Origin: Moraxella sp. VT-16-12
GTDB lineage: Bacteria; Pseudomonadota; Gammaproteobacteria; Pseudomonadales; Moraxellaceae
DNA length: 64,000 bases
Direction of reading: 5' to 3'
Assembly (NCBI RefSeq): GCF_002224245.2
Contig: NZ_NKHK02000008.1
Span: forward strand, 1 to 64,000
Numbering within the stretch: the stretch's first letter is position 1; each line of letters begins with the position of its first letter. Shown here piece by piece: positions 41,356 to 50,658 of this stretch. The position numbers and the translations under genes are program-made. The notes beneath the pieces were generated by a model. That model was not told where the DNA came from and searched no databases. It was given only the letters and a program-made list of their open reading frames with translations.

Positions 41356-41860
41356 TACACCCAACAGCAAATCGGCGATGACTTACTACATCATCGCTGT
41401 GGTGGTGCTGATACTTGACCAAATCAGCAAGTATTATTTTAATAGCACCTTTGAGCTTTATGAAAGTGTGGACGTGATAGCACCTATTTTAAACTGGACA
41501 CTGGCTTATAATTATGGGGCGGCGTTTAGCTTTTTGGCAGATGCTGGTGGTTGGCAAAAGTGGTTTTTTGCCATTTTGGGCTTGGCGGTTTCGGTATTTA
41601 TTATTGGCTATCTAAGACAAACCGCCACCCATGCCAAAGTGCTGTCATTGGGTTTGGCACTGATTTTGGGCGGAGCGGTAGGCAATGTCATTGACCGCTT
41701 TATTCATGGTTATGTCATTGATTTTATTCATGTTCATTATGCTGATGTGTGGCATTATCCTGTGTTTAATATCGCCGATATTGGGATATGTGTGGGCATG
41801 GCATTGGTGGTGTGGGACATGATGTTTTTGGAGAAAAAGCGAGCAAAAGAAACGCCATAA
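41348..41860 (+). CDS. lspA: Lipoprotein signal peptidase (signal peptidase II)
   Basis: This 170-aa inner-membrane aspartyl protease removes signal peptides from prolipoproteins. The catalytic aspartates are D116 (GNVIDRF) and D144 (FNIADIG), with the conserved NYGAAFS at 55-61 and four hydrophobic segments. Its ATG overlaps the ileS stop codon by 8 bp, the usual ileS-lspA coupling. An in-frame GTG at 41327 is less likely. Confidence 0.97.
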   Translation: MLNTPNSKSAMTYYIIAVVVLILDQISKYYFNSTFELYESVDVIAPILNWTLAYNYGAAFSFLADAGGWQKWFFAILGLAVSVFIIGYLRQTATHAKVLSLGLALILGGAVGNVIDRFIHGYVIDFIHVHYADVWHYPVFNIADIGICVGMALVVWDMMFLEKKRAKETP

Positions 41861-41964
41861 TTTCTTATGCTAATACAGCATAAAAAGTTGCAATAATGCC
41901 AACAATCCTTTTATTTTTAGCGTGCTACAATGCACGCTTATTTTTTGTAATAAGGAACTACTTT

Positions 41965-42771
41965 ATGTCTGTTGGTGCAAACCGCGACTTTTATCCCCAT
42001 GAAATCTTAGAAGACACCATCATCAAATCCCAAGGCAAGGCCAATGCCAGCATAAAAACCTTATCTATTTTGAGTTTTTTGGGTGGTGGTTATGTGGGTT
42101 TTGGTTATTTGGCGTATCTTAAAGTCGTCAGTGGCATTCCCCCTGATTGGGCAGGGCTTGCAGTATTGCTTGGTGCTTGCGTGTTTCCCATTTGCCTAAT
42201 TTGTATCTTGATTGGCGGGGGCGAGCTGGCAACAGGCAGCATGATGATGATGTCGCTGGGTTTTTTGACCAAACGTGTGCCTTTTAAAAAACTGGCACGC
42301 AACTGGGTGATTGTCAGCTTGGGCAATCTTGCAGGAGCAATGGCAGTGGCGTACTTTTTGGGGCATTATGTGGGGCTGGCAGAACAAGGTGGTATCGCCA
42401 CCAAAACCATTGCCATTGCCGAATCAAAAATCGCCATGAGTTATGGCAAATCCTTTGTCTCTGCCATTGCTTGTAATTGGTTGGTTTGTATGGGTATTTG
42501 GTTTTATTTGGGTGCTAAGCACAACTCAGGGCGTATCATGGGTATGTGGTTTCCTGTGATGATTTTTGTGCTTTTGGGCGTACAGCATTTTGTTGCCAAT
42601 ATGTTTATTGTACCAGCAGGCATTTGGGCAGGGGCAAATATAAGCTGGACCGAGTTTGCAGGCATGATGATACCGGTGTTTTTGGGTAATGTGGTGGGTG
42701 GTTCATCTTTTGTGGCAGCATCTTATCTACACGCTTATCGGCATTTATTAAAAGATGATTATTCCATTTAA
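41965..42771 (+). CDS. Formate/nitrite transporter (FNT) family channel
   Basis: This 268-aa protein has six predicted transmembrane helices and the FNT features CILIGGGELATGSMM (helix 2 break) and AIACNWLVCMGIWFYLGAK. These pentameric channels move formate, nitrite or hydrosulfide. The substrate cannot be told and no nir or pfl gene is near. The frame is open from 41896, but the ATG at 41965 has AAGGA 8 nt upstream and starts a normal cytoplasmic tail. Confidence 0.88.
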   Translation: MSVGANRDFYPHEILEDTIIKSQGKANASIKTLSILSFLGGGYVGFGYLAYLKVVSGIPPDWAGLAVLLGACVFPICLICILIGGGELATGSMMMMSLGFLTKRVPFKKLARNWVIVSLGNLAGAMAVAYFLGHYVGLAEQGGIATKTIAIAESKIAMSYGKSFVSAIACNWLVCMGIWFYLGAKHNSGRIMGMWFPVMIFVLLGVQHFVANMFIVPAGIWAGANISWTEFAGMMIPVFLGNVVGGSSFVAASYLHAYRHLLKDDYSI

Positions 42772-42874
42772 TCCCATGCAAATACCCAAAACAAAAGCAA
42801 GATGAATATCCAAATCATCAACGCTCAGCCACCACAATCAACCAACATCATTTAGCCTGATTGCAAATGATTGA

Positions 42875-43249
42875 TTAACGCCTTGATTTTGGTGGGCATT
42901 TTAAGCTGATGGCGACATCTAGGTTTCTTGCCACGGGCTTACCATGAATAAGATATGGCGTGTATTTGGCTTTTTTAAAGGCTTGGGTAATGTGCAATGC
43001 CAGCTCTTTATCCTTGACCGTCAAGCCTGACACGCCAGTTACTTGACCTTGTTTGTCCAACGCCAAAACCGCAGATGTGTGGATAAACTCACCATTTTTA
43101 CAGCTTTTGGTGGGCAGATGGCGAAAATCAGGGGATTTGACCACTTGTGGGGGTGTGATGGCATTTGAAGTTTGTTTAATGGGTTTGGTTGTGCCACACG
43201 CCACCAATCCCAAAGAACTGATTGCAACAAATAACAAATGATTTTTCAT
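42875..43249 (-). CDS. Small lipoprotein with TonB-C-like domain
   Basis: This 124-aa predicted lipoprotein (MKNHLLFVAISSLGLVAC, lipobox LVAC) has a C-terminal region resembling the TonB C-terminal fold: VLALDKQGQVTGVSGLTVKDKELALHITQAFKKAKYTP then a strand RNLDVAISLKC. There is no TonB-type transmembrane anchor or Pro-rich linker, so it is not a classical energy transducer. The in-frame start at 43261 adds only four residues; MKNH is preferred as the signal peptide start. Function unknown. Confidence 0.65.
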   Translation of the reverse strand: MKNHLLFVAISSLGLVACGTTKPIKQTSNAITPPQVVKSPDFRHLPTKSCKNGEFIHTSAVLALDKQGQVTGVSGLTVKDKELALHITQAFKKAKYTPYLIHGKPVARNLDVAISLKCPPKSRR

Positions 43250-43515
43250 AATATCCCCCATAAATCGCTCATCTTAGCCCATCATCGCACAACTTTCAAT
43301 CATAAAAATGTATGCTTGTGTGGGTTAAGTTACAACAGTTTGGCAGTTAGATGACAAATTTTATCTACAATTTATCATTGCCCCGCCATGTGTCTTGTTG
43401 GTTTATTTATCCCCATCTTTATGCTTGCTTAGCTTTATTTGCTTTCATCAAGATTTATTTTTTAACTTAATATAAATTATGATAAACTAACGATTATTTT
43501 TGATTTTGGATAACC

Positions 43516-44007
43516 ATGACCCCCATCTTACCCAACGAAGAAATCCGCATCACAGACGGCAGTACTGTGCAGCTGCATTTTGAAGTTAGCCTACCCAATG
43601 GCACGGTGATTGACTCAACCTTTGGACGTGATGAGCCTGTCAGCTTGACCATTGGTGATGAAAGTTTGCTCTCTGGCTTTGAACAGGTGCTGATTAACCT
43701 AAAAGCAGGCGACACCCGCACTGCCCATCTGCCACCTGAGCAAGCCTTTGGTGAGTGGAATCAAGAAAATGTCCAAAGTTTTAGCCGTGCCAAATTTAGC
43801 CTATCAGAGCCAAATCCTGTGGTGGGCATGATGATGGAGTTTGCCGACAAAGGCAATAATACCCTTGCTGGGGTGATTAGTGAAGTCAATGATGACACGG
43901 TTAAAGTGGATTTTAATCACCCATTGGCAGGGCAAGATGTGTTATTTAAGGTACAGATTTTTAAAGTAACGCCCAAAGGTCAAAGCACGCTGACCCTAAA
44001 AATCTAA
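43516..44007 (+). CDS. fkpB: FKBP-type peptidyl-prolyl isomerase (FkpB/SlpA-like)
   Basis: This 163-aa cytosolic isomerase of the SlyD/FkpB group has an FKBP core (VQLHFEVSLPNGTVIDSTFGRDEPVSLTIGD, LPPEQAFGE) interrupted by an IF chaperone domain (about 80-130). It lacks the His-rich tail of SlyD. fkpB usually follows lspA; here an FNT gene and a lipoprotein gene intervene. It converges on the ddpX-like gene with only 3 bp between stop codons and no hairpin. Confidence 0.9.
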   Translation: MTPILPNEEIRITDGSTVQLHFEVSLPNGTVIDSTFGRDEPVSLTIGDESLLSGFEQVLINLKAGDTRTAHLPPEQAFGEWNQENVQSFSRAKFSLSEPNPVVGMMMEFADKGNNTLAGVISEVNDDTVKVDFNHPLAGQDVLFKVQIFKVTPKGQSTLTLKI

Positions 44008-44010
44008 GTT

Positions 44011-44622
44011 TTATGCAGGGCATTGCCACACAAAATCCGCTATTGGTGCACCAGCTTGTGGGCGATAGTCATAATGCCACCACTCGCTATTGATTGGCTT
44101 AAAGTCATACTTTGCCAAGATAGTTTTAAGCAGTTGGCGGTTGGCAAGCACGTTTTTGGGTAGCTGACGATAACTGTGATGAGTCTTTTGTCCAAAAAAA
44201 TCAAAAGGCGTTCCCATGTCTAGCTCTTTACCCTGCTTATCCACCAAAGTCAAATCCACCGCCGCACCACGATTGTGTTTTGAGCCTTTGGCAGGATTGG
44301 CGACATAAGTAGAATTTGGCAAAATTTGCCACATCTTTTTTTGTACAGACAATGGTCGATAGCAGTCAAACACCTTAATGCGATAGCCTAGCTGTTGAAA
44401 CTCTTGATTGGCTTTGATAAGTGCCTTGGCGGTATTTTGTCTTAGATAGCACTCACCACAAGGATAAACGCTCTGCTTTAAAAAATTATCGCTGCTGGCG
44501 TATTTCATGTCCAACACAATGCTGTCATCTAGCGTTTTGACATTGACAAAATCTGCATTAGCAAAGGCTGACATACCAAAACTTAATAACACCACATAGT
44601 TTAGCTGTTTTATCATACTCAT
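44011..44622 (-). CDS. D-alanyl-D-alanine dipeptidase (VanX/DdpX-like)
   Basis: This 203-aa secreted zinc metallopeptidase has a signal peptide (about 1-23). The M15D active site is complete: SKHNRGAAVD with H116 and D123, and EWWHYDYR with E180 and H183, plus R89 in DCYRP. VanX-type enzymes hydrolyse D-Ala-D-Ala. A periplasmic version probably recycles murein-derived dipeptide rather than conferring vancomycin resistance, since no van genes are present. It starts 1 bp after the plsC-like gene, so they are co-transcribed. Confidence 0.88.
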   Translation of the reverse strand: MSMIKQLNYVVLLSFGMSAFANADFVNVKTLDDSIVLDMKYASSDNFLKQSVYPCGECYLRQNTAKALIKANQEFQQLGYRIKVFDCYRPLSVQKKMWQILPNSTYVANPAKGSKHNRGAAVDLTLVDKQGKELDMGTPFDFFGQKTHHSYRQLPKNVLANRQLLKTILAKYDFKPINSEWWHYDYRPQAGAPIADFVWQCPA

Positions 44623-44623
44623 T

Positions 44624-45397
44624 TTATGCTGTTAGTACTTGTTTGTGTAACTGGCTAAGTCCAGCTTCCATACGCTCTTGGAGTATTTGGGTCAGCTCAT
44701 TGCGACTTTTGCCATCAGGATAAATGGGAGCAAGTGGCAACACATAAGCACGAATGCCGGCACTGTCCGCAACACGCTTTAAACTCTCTGCCATCGTGCG
44801 ATTGCCACAATACGCAGCATCATCAGAAATCTTGCCGTTTTTATCCACATAAGCAATCACCACAGGACAAATCGGCAAGCCTGTATCCATAGAAGCCTGC
44901 AACAGTTTGCCGTGGATTTTTTTGATGTGTTTGCCATCGGTAGTGGTCGCTTCGGGGAAAAACACCACCGATGAACCGCCACGCAAAAAGTCGGCAATCT
45001 GATGGCTGACTGTATTGGTATCACCCGAGCCACGCTTGATAAAGAGTGTCCCCCCTGCTTTGGCAAGGCGACCAAAAATAAACCACTCGCTTATCTCTGC
45101 TTTTGACAAAAAAAACACAGGAGCAACCGAGCCTACCACAGGAATGTCAAGCCATGAAATGTGGTTGGATACCCACAATCCATGTGTTTGTGGCACAGGC
45201 TCCACCTGAATGACTTCCACCCCAAAAGAATTTGCCATCTTGCGACAAAAAATTTGAATGTACTTGGGAAGCTTGTCTCTGGGTGGCGATTGAAATGCAC
45301 CGATTTTTTGGGCAGCACGAAAGCCACCAACAAGTGTCGCCCCCATATGGATGGCTTTTTTGGTGCGGTTAAGTTGAGTTTTTATAAAATTTGCCAT
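44624..45397 (-). CDS. 1-acyl-sn-glycerol-3-phosphate acyltransferase (PlsC-like)
   Basis: This 257-aa membrane-associated acyltransferase adds the second fatty acid to lysophosphatidic acid or a related acceptor. The catalytic NHxxxxD box reads NHISWLD (H79, D84) and the acceptor motif is FPEATT at 147-152. FIKRG (119-123) is also typical. The family is close to PlsC, but OlsA-like ornithine lipid acylation cannot be excluded. It is first in a two-gene unit with the ddpX-like gene. Confidence 0.85.
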   Translation of the reverse strand: MANFIKTQLNRTKKAIHMGATLVGGFRAAQKIGAFQSPPRDKLPKYIQIFCRKMANSFGVEVIQVEPVPQTHGLWVSNHISWLDIPVVGSVAPVFFLSKAEISEWFIFGRLAKAGGTLFIKRGSGDTNTVSHQIADFLRGGSSVVFFPEATTTDGKHIKKIHGKLLQASMDTGLPICPVVIAYVDKNGKISDDAAYCGNRTMAESLKRVADSAGIRAYVLPLAPIYPDGKSRNELTQILQERMEAGLSQLHKQVLTA

Positions 45398-45492
45398 AAA
45401 GGTTTGTTAATCTAAAAATGACCCATGCTATAAAAATTTAACAAAAATTGCAAGTTATTTTTGTGCACATTTGTATGATGTACCCAAAAAAA

Positions 45493-45513
45493 CACCCGCC
45501 AATATGACGGGTG
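45493..45513 (-). terminator. Terminator of gltS
   Basis: On the minus strand CACCCGTC and GGCGGGTG form a stem with a 5-nt loop, followed by seven T. It lies 9 bp after the gltS stop. Confidence 0.85.
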
Positions 45514-45521
45514 AATATGAT

Positions 45522-46813
45522 TTACTGCAAAAATGGCAACTGTGTAAAGATTTGTAGTACTGCGGCATTGACAATGTCCACAAAAAACGCTCCCACCATT
45601 GGCACAATCAAAAATGCCTTATGTGATGGCAAGTAGCGGTCAGTAATCGCTTGCATATTGGCAATGGCGGTGGGCGTTGCTCCCATACCAAAACCGCAAT
45701 GACCTGCCGCCAATACTGCCGCATCATAGTCTTTGCCCATAATGCGAAAAGTTACAAAATACGCATACAATACCATCACCACCGTTTGCACCAGCAAGAT
45801 AATAAGCACAGGACCTGCCAAATCAGTCAGCTCCCACAGTTTTAATGACAAAAGTGCCATTGCCAAGAACAAACTGAGCGATGCGTTACCAAAAACATCA
45901 ATGGCACGGTCAAACATGTCAAAAAAATAAGCGTCAAGACATTACGCAATATCACGCCCCCTGCCAATGCCCAAACAAAGGTCGGTAATTCAAACCACGT
46001 GCCCTTTGCCACATCTGTCATAATCCCAGCAAAAGCAAGCGTAGCAGCAAATAGTGCCAAAGTCTCAATGGCAGATGATGCGGTGATAAGACGAATGTTG
46101 TCAGGCTTTTCAAAGACTTCTTTGTTGGCACGGTCTTCATTTTCACTGTGTTTGGTGCTGTATAGAGATTGAGCTCCTGCAAGTTTTTCAACTTCGCTTT
46201 GGTTGGGATTAACAGGTGTCGGCTCAATACCAAGTTTACTCACAAGACGTTTGGCAACAGAACCACCAATTAAACCACCTGCCACCAAACCGTAAGTAGC
46301 CACTGCAATGCCCAAAGTGGTTGCCCCAGCAATGCCATACTTTTGTTCAAGTGTGGCACCCCATGCCCCTGCGGTACCATGACCACCTGTCAAGGCGATA
46401 GAACCCGTTACAAGCCCCATCAGCGAATCTAAGCCTAGCACGCTTGCCATGGCAACACCCACGATGTTTTGTGCAATGATAAATCCTGACACCACCAGCG
46501 TAAAAATAAATAATGGCATACCGCCAGCTTTTAGGCGACTAAAATCAGCACTTAAACCAATGGACGCAAAAAACATCAACATACATGCTGTCTGCAACTC
46601 TTTTTGAAAGATAAAACTAAATCCAAACATTAAATTTAGACCATATACCACCGCAGCAGCCACCAAGCCACCTGCCACAGGCTCTGGAATGTTAAATTCT
46701 TCTAAAAATTTTATCTTTTTTACCAAAAATCGCCCAAGCAACAATACCAATGTCGCCAAAATCAGCGTGTAGTAACCATTTAAAGTAATCTCGGTCATAA
46801 ACTTCCTTAACAC
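45522..46813 (-). pseudogene. gltS: Sodium/glutamate symporter GltS, split by a frameshift
   Basis: Two overlapping frames together encode a complete GltS of about 430 aa. The upstream frame (46813-45842) gives MTEITLNGYYTLI through GGVILRNVLTLIF and then runs into unrelated sequence. The downstream frame (45917-45522) resumes with MFDRAIDVFGNASLSLFLAMAL and ends normally. The break is at a run of seven T on the coding strand (A run 45921-45927); one more T would restore LIFFDMFDRA. It could be a real inactivating slip, a phase-variable tract or a sequencing error. Everything else in the gene looks intact, including the GGHGTAGAWG motif. Confidence 0.88.
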
Positions 46814-46896
46814 TCACTTATTTTATTAGGTGATGGCACATCACCCAAAAGCCACATAGAAATATTTCTAAGTGGCAAACATATCCACAAATAAAA

Positions 46897-46939
46897 TAGC
46901 TAATTTAACTCTCCAAAATTTTGGACGATAAATTAGCTA
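46897..46939 (-). terminator. Extended hairpin terminator after ftsH
   Basis: TAGCTAATTTA (46897-46907) and TAAATTAGCTA (46929-46939) form an 11-bp perfect stem. A second palindrome, CCAAAATTTTGG, lies in the loop. On the minus strand it is followed by TTTTATTT. It lies 16 bp after the ftsH stop. Confidence 0.75.
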
Positions 46940-46955
46940 CTGATATTTAGGTAAA

Positions 46956-48860
46956 TTAGGCAGTTGGCAATGGTGGTGGTAACTCATCAGCTTTGATGAT
47001 GTTTACCTGATTGATTGTTGGTACTTCGTGTTGGTACTCTTTTGGCTCTCGTGGGGTTTCACCATTCATGATTTGCAAAAACTGCTCACGGTCAATGGTT
47101 TCCCATTTCATCAAAGCGTCCACCATGGCATGCATTTTGTCATGATTATTGTCAATCAACTGATACGCCACATCGTACTGTTCATCCAAAATCGCTCGCA
47201 CTTCGGCATCAACTTTTTGCTGAGTCGCCTCAGAGATGGTGCGTGTTGAACCGCCAAAATATCCGCCATGCTCTTCGTCTTCATAGACCATCACACCAAG
47301 TTTATCGCTCATGCCATACTTGGTAACCATGGCTCGTGCCATTTTGGTGGCACGCTCAAAATCGTTAGACGCCCCTGTGGATTTGCGGTTGATAAAAATC
47401 TCTTCGGCAATCCGCCCACCAAACAAAATAGAGATGTCATTGAGCATTTTATCGCTATAACTGCTGACTGCGTCCTGCTCAGGCAACTGCCATGTTACAC
47501 CCAACGCCCAGCCACGTGGCATGATGGTTACTTTATGTACAGGGTCAGTGTTGGGCAATAGATGTGCCACCAACGCATGACCTGCTTCATGATAGGCAGT
47601 TGCTTTGCGTTCCTCTTCACGCAATACCATAGATTTACGCTCAGGACCCATGTAGAGTTTATCTTTGGCATCTTCAAAGTCGTTCATGTCCACGCTGTGC
47701 TTGTTGCGGCGAGCGGCAAAAAGAGCGGCTTCGTTGACAAGGTTGGCAAGCTGAGCACCACTAAATCCGGGTGTGCCACGAGCCAAAGCATTGACATCCA
47801 CACCGATGGTTTGTGGCAGTTTTTTAAGATGAACATTTAAAATTTGCTCACGACCTTTGATGTCAGGCAAGCCCACAGATACTTGACGGTCAAAACGCCC
47901 CGGTCTAAGCAAGGCTTTATCCAAAACGTCCACACGGTTGGTGGCAGCGATAACAATCACGCCATCATTGCCTTCAAAGCCGTCCATCTCTACAAGTAGC
48001 TGGTTTAGGGTTTGCTCACGCTCATCATGACCGCCACCCATGCCCGAACCACGATGACGACCCACCGCATCAATCTCATCAATAAAGATGATACAAGGTG
48101 CGTTCTTTTTGGCTTGCTCAAACATATCACGCACACGGCTTGCACCCACGCCCACAAACATCTCCACAAAATCTGAGCCAGAGATGGAAAAAAACGGCAC
48201 TTTGGCTTCACCAGCGATGGCTTTGGCAAGCAAAGTTTTACCTGTACCGGGGGGGCCTACCATCAGCACACCACGGGGAATGGTTGCTCCTAGTTTGGTA
48301 AATTTGCTCGGGTCTTTTAAAAAGTCCACAATCTCAACCACCTCTTGCTTGGACTCTTCACAGCCAGCGACATCAGCAAAAGTTACTTTGATTTGGTCTT
48401 CTGAGAGCATTTTGGCTTTGGATTTACCAAAACTCATGGGATTACGACCACCCATGCCGCCACCGGCACCACCACCGCCCATGCCGCGCATAAAAAACCA
48501 AAACAGTCCAATAAGAAGCAAAATTGGAAACGCTGCGATGAGTAGCTGTGTTCCCACCCCTTGACGCTCAGGGACTGTGCCTTGTATCTCTACGTTGTGT
48601 TTACGCAACAGGGGCATCAGCTCATTGTCAGTAATGGCAGGACGTACGGTTTCAAAGTCTGAACCATTGACCTTTTTGCCCACAATCTCCTGTCCGTCAA
48701 TCTCTACCTTTTGGATTTCACCTTCGGAGACTGCGGTTACGAACGCTGAATAGTTCATCGTGTCCGCCTTGCCTGAACCACGGTCAAGACTGCTAAATAC
48801 CATGACCACCACAGCGATAATCACGAGCCATAATAAGATATTTTTTACCATATCACTCAC
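46956..48860 (-). CDS. ftsH: ATP-dependent zinc metalloprotease FtsH
   Basis: This 634-aa membrane-anchored AAA+ protease degrades membrane and regulatory proteins, in E. coli including LpxC. Two transmembrane helices (about 7-24 and 104-124) flank a small periplasmic domain. Walker A GPPGTGKT is at 202-209, Walker B FIDEIDA follows near 259, and the zinc site HEAGH is at 424-428. Length is close to E. coli (644 aa). It follows rlmE by 84 bp on the same strand. lpxC, a possible substrate gene, lies about 4 kb away. Confidence 0.98.
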   Translation of the reverse strand: MSDMVKNILLWLVIIAVVVMVFSSLDRGSGKADTMNYSAFVTAVSEGEIQKVEIDGQEIVGKKVNGSDFETVRPAITDNELMPLLRKHNVEIQGTVPERQGVGTQLLIAAFPILLLIGLFWFFMRGMGGGGAGGGMGGRNPMSFGKSKAKMLSEDQIKVTFADVAGCEESKQEVVEIVDFLKDPSKFTKLGATIPRGVLMVGPPGTGKTLLAKAIAGEAKVPFFSISGSDFVEMFVGVGASRVRDMFEQAKKNAPCIIFIDEIDAVGRHRGSGMGGGHDEREQTLNQLLVEMDGFEGNDGVIVIAATNRVDVLDKALLRPGRFDRQVSVGLPDIKGREQILNVHLKKLPQTIGVDVNALARGTPGFSGAQLANLVNEAALFAARRNKHSVDMNDFEDAKDKLYMGPERKSMVLREEERKATAYHEAGHALVAHLLPNTDPVHKVTIMPRGWALGVTWQLPEQDAVSSYSDKMLNDISILFGGRIAEEIFINRKSTGASNDFERATKMARAMVTKYGMSDKLGVMVYEDEEHGGYFGGSTRTISEATQQKVDAEVRAILDEQYDVAYQLIDNNHDKMHAMVDALMKWETIDREQFLQIMNGETPREPKEYQHEVPTINQVNIIKADELPPPLPTA

Positions 48861-48944
48861 AAACGTTTCCTGTTTAGCATTGCTAACTTTTAAAAATAGG
48901 TCTAGTAAACCGATATAAGGCTATTTTCATCAAAATCAAGTCAT

Positions 48945-49577
48945 CTATTTGGTTGCCACCCAAAACATCTCTTTGGAGCGTGGGCGAGACGCTTTTGGTT
49001 TGATGCTTTTGATTTTGCTAAATTGTTTTTGCATATTGGCTCTGAGCTCTTGTGAGCCTTCGCCCTGAAATACTTTCATAATTAAGGCACCGCCATCAGG
49101 CAACACTTTTAGGGCAAAATCCACCGCAAGCTCACACAGATACATCATGCGTGGCATATCCACCGCTGCCATGCCCGATGTGTTTGGTGCCATGTCTGAC
49201 AACACCACATCCACACGCCGTCCACCAACTTCTGCCATGATTTTATCAAAAATCTCTTGTTCACGAAAATCACCTTGAATGAAGGTAACATTTTCCAAAG
49301 TATCCATCGGCAAAATATCAGAAGCAATCAGCGTGCCTGTCTCACCCACGAGCTGTCCTGCCACTTGCGACCAACTGCCCGGGGCACAGCCCAAATCCAC
49401 CACCGTCATGCCTTTTTTGATGAGCTGTGTTTTGTCGTTGATTTCTAGTAATTTGTAGGCTGCTCTGGCACGATAGCCGTCTTTTTGAGCTTTTTGTACA
49501 TAATAATCGTCAATATGCTCTTTCATCCAAGCACGACTTGATTTAGAAAACTTCTTGTTGGTAATGCGAGTTGCCAT
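48945..49577 (-). CDS. rlmE: 23S rRNA (uridine(2552)-2'-O)-methyltransferase RlmE
   Basis: This 210-aa RrmJ/FtsJ methyltransferase modifies U2552 in the A loop of 23S rRNA. The N-terminal SSRAWMKEHIDDYYVQKAQKDGYRARAAYKLLEI, SAM loop VVDLGCAPGSWSQVA and catalytic segments VVLSDMAPNTSG (Asp) and LIMKVFQGEG (Lys) are all present. It sits upstream of ftsH and divergent from yhbY, the same arrangement as in E. coli. Confidence 0.97.
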   Translation of the reverse strand: MATRITNKKFSKSSRAWMKEHIDDYYVQKAQKDGYRARAAYKLLEINDKTQLIKKGMTVVDLGCAPGSWSQVAGQLVGETGTLIASDILPMDTLENVTFIQGDFREQEIFDKIMAEVGGRRVDVVLSDMAPNTSGMAAVDMPRMMYLCELAVDFALKVLPDGGALIMKVFQGEGSQELRANMQKQFSKIKSIKPKASRPRSKEMFWVATK

Positions 49578-49685
49578 GATTGATGAATTAATGAATTAAA
49601 AATAACTGCTTAGTTTACCACTATTAGCACTAAATTTGGCAATTTTTCTGCTATAATGTGTAAAATTTTATCTTTGAGAAATCTT

Positions 49686-50015
49686 ATGGCAAAAAATAAA
49701 TTTGACAGCTTGTCAAACGACACACTAAAAGAGCTTCGTGGCACTGGTCATCACCTAAGCCCCATCATTATGGTAGGCGGTCATGGTTTATCGCCCACAC
49801 TCATTGAAGAGACTGCTCGTGCCCTAAATGACCACGAACTTATCAAAATCAAAATCCCCGCAGGCTCTGCTGACGAACGCAAAGCGTGTGCTAATGCTTT
49901 GGCAGAAGCTACTGAAAGTACAGTTATTCATCATATTGGACGTATGGTGCTGTTGTTTCGCAAAAATAACACGCCCAACGAAAAATTATCAAACCTTGTT
50001 CGCTTTGGCTTTTAA
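49686..50015 (+). CDS. yhbY: Ribosome assembly RNA-binding protein YhbY
   Basis: This 109-aa CRS1-YhbY (CRM) domain protein associates with the pre-50S particle. The conserved LRGTGHHLSPIIMVGGHGLSPTLIEE, the KIKIPAGSADERKACAN segment and the C-terminal GRMVLLFRKN are clear. The frame is open from 49656, but the ATG at 49686 (MAKNKFDSL) starts the domain properly. Its stop codon overlaps the ATG of the downstream DOMON-like gene. Confidence 0.93.
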   Translation: MAKNKFDSLSNDTLKELRGTGHHLSPIIMVGGHGLSPTLIEETARALNDHELIKIKIPAGSADERKACANALAEATESTVIHHIGRMVLLFRKNNTPNEKLSNLVRFGF

Positions 50016-50608
50016 TGAATTTTACCACTTCTCATCTGCACGCCTTTTGGGGAAATGCTTGCATATCAACAGATGGCTTTCGTTATTTTTGCCTAAGACC
50101 CCACACCCCAAATATGCTTGATATCACCATCAATGTGGTATCTAGTGTGCAGGGTGATTGCTTGCAACTTAGCTATTTTATTGATGGCAAATGTGCAACA
50201 AAAAACCCACATCGCTCATCTACAACCGCCTTGATACAGGCAGATTTTTTGTGGGAAAAGACATGTTTTGAGTGCTTTTTTGATTTAAAAGGGATGGATA
50301 AAAGCTATTTTGAGCTAAATTTTTGCCCAACAGGCAAATACAACCTATATCAGTTTGATGATTATCGCACACCAAACACTCTGCCCCCCAAACGTGCAAC
50401 TGGCATGGTGTTTTTAGCAGACAATACCCACGATGACTTACAAGCATCTTATCATCTTGGCATAAAATTAGACAACATTCACACACTCACACCCAATAAA
50501 ATTCACCCAACTGCCATCATTTACCATAAAGACATGCCCTATTTTTATGCCACAGAACATAGCACACCGCCTGATTTTCATGACAAACGTATTTGGCAAA
50601 GTTTTTAG
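50015..50608 (+). CDS. DOMON-like domain protein
   Basis: This 197-aa protein looks like the bacterial DOMON-like (CBM9-related) family: DFLWEKTCFECFFDLKGMDKSYFELNFCPTGKYNLYQFDDYR is the core. DOMON-type beta-sandwiches bind haem or sugars, but this cytosolic bacterial group has no assigned role, and no signal peptide is seen. The ATG shares a base with the yhbY TAA stop, so it is translationally coupled. The N-terminal 30 residues are poorly conserved in style, so an internal start (residue 34, MLDITIN) is possible. A terminator follows. Confidence 0.72.
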   Translation: MNFTTSHLHAFWGNACISTDGFRYFCLRPHTPNMLDITINVVSSVQGDCLQLSYFIDGKCATKNPHRSSTTALIQADFLWEKTCFECFFDLKGMDKSYFELNFCPTGKYNLYQFDDYRTPNTLPPKRATGMVFLADNTHDDLQASYHLGIKLDNIHTLTPNKIHPTAIIYHKDMPYFYATEHSTPPDFHDKRIWQSF

Positions 50609-50625
50609 CAGTTATTTGACACAAA

Positions 50626-50652
50626 AAAAACCGACTTTTATTGTCGGTTTTT
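50626..50652 (+). terminator. Bidirectional terminator
   Basis: AAAAACCGAC (50626-50635) pairs with GTCGGTTTTT (50643-50652). T runs occur on both sides, so it can end both the DOMON-like gene and the convergent amidase gene. Confidence 0.9.
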
Positions 50653-50658
50653 ATCATC

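Noticed and set aside
44011-44622. Vancomycin resistance gene vanX.
   Set aside because: The active site is VanX-like, but it has a signal peptide, no vanH or vanA is near, and Gram-negative bacteria use such enzymes for dipeptide recycling.
45842-46813. Treating the 323-aa frame as a complete gene in its own right.
   Set aside because: Its last residues run out of the GltS pattern and the missing C-terminal domain follows in another frame; it is one broken gene.
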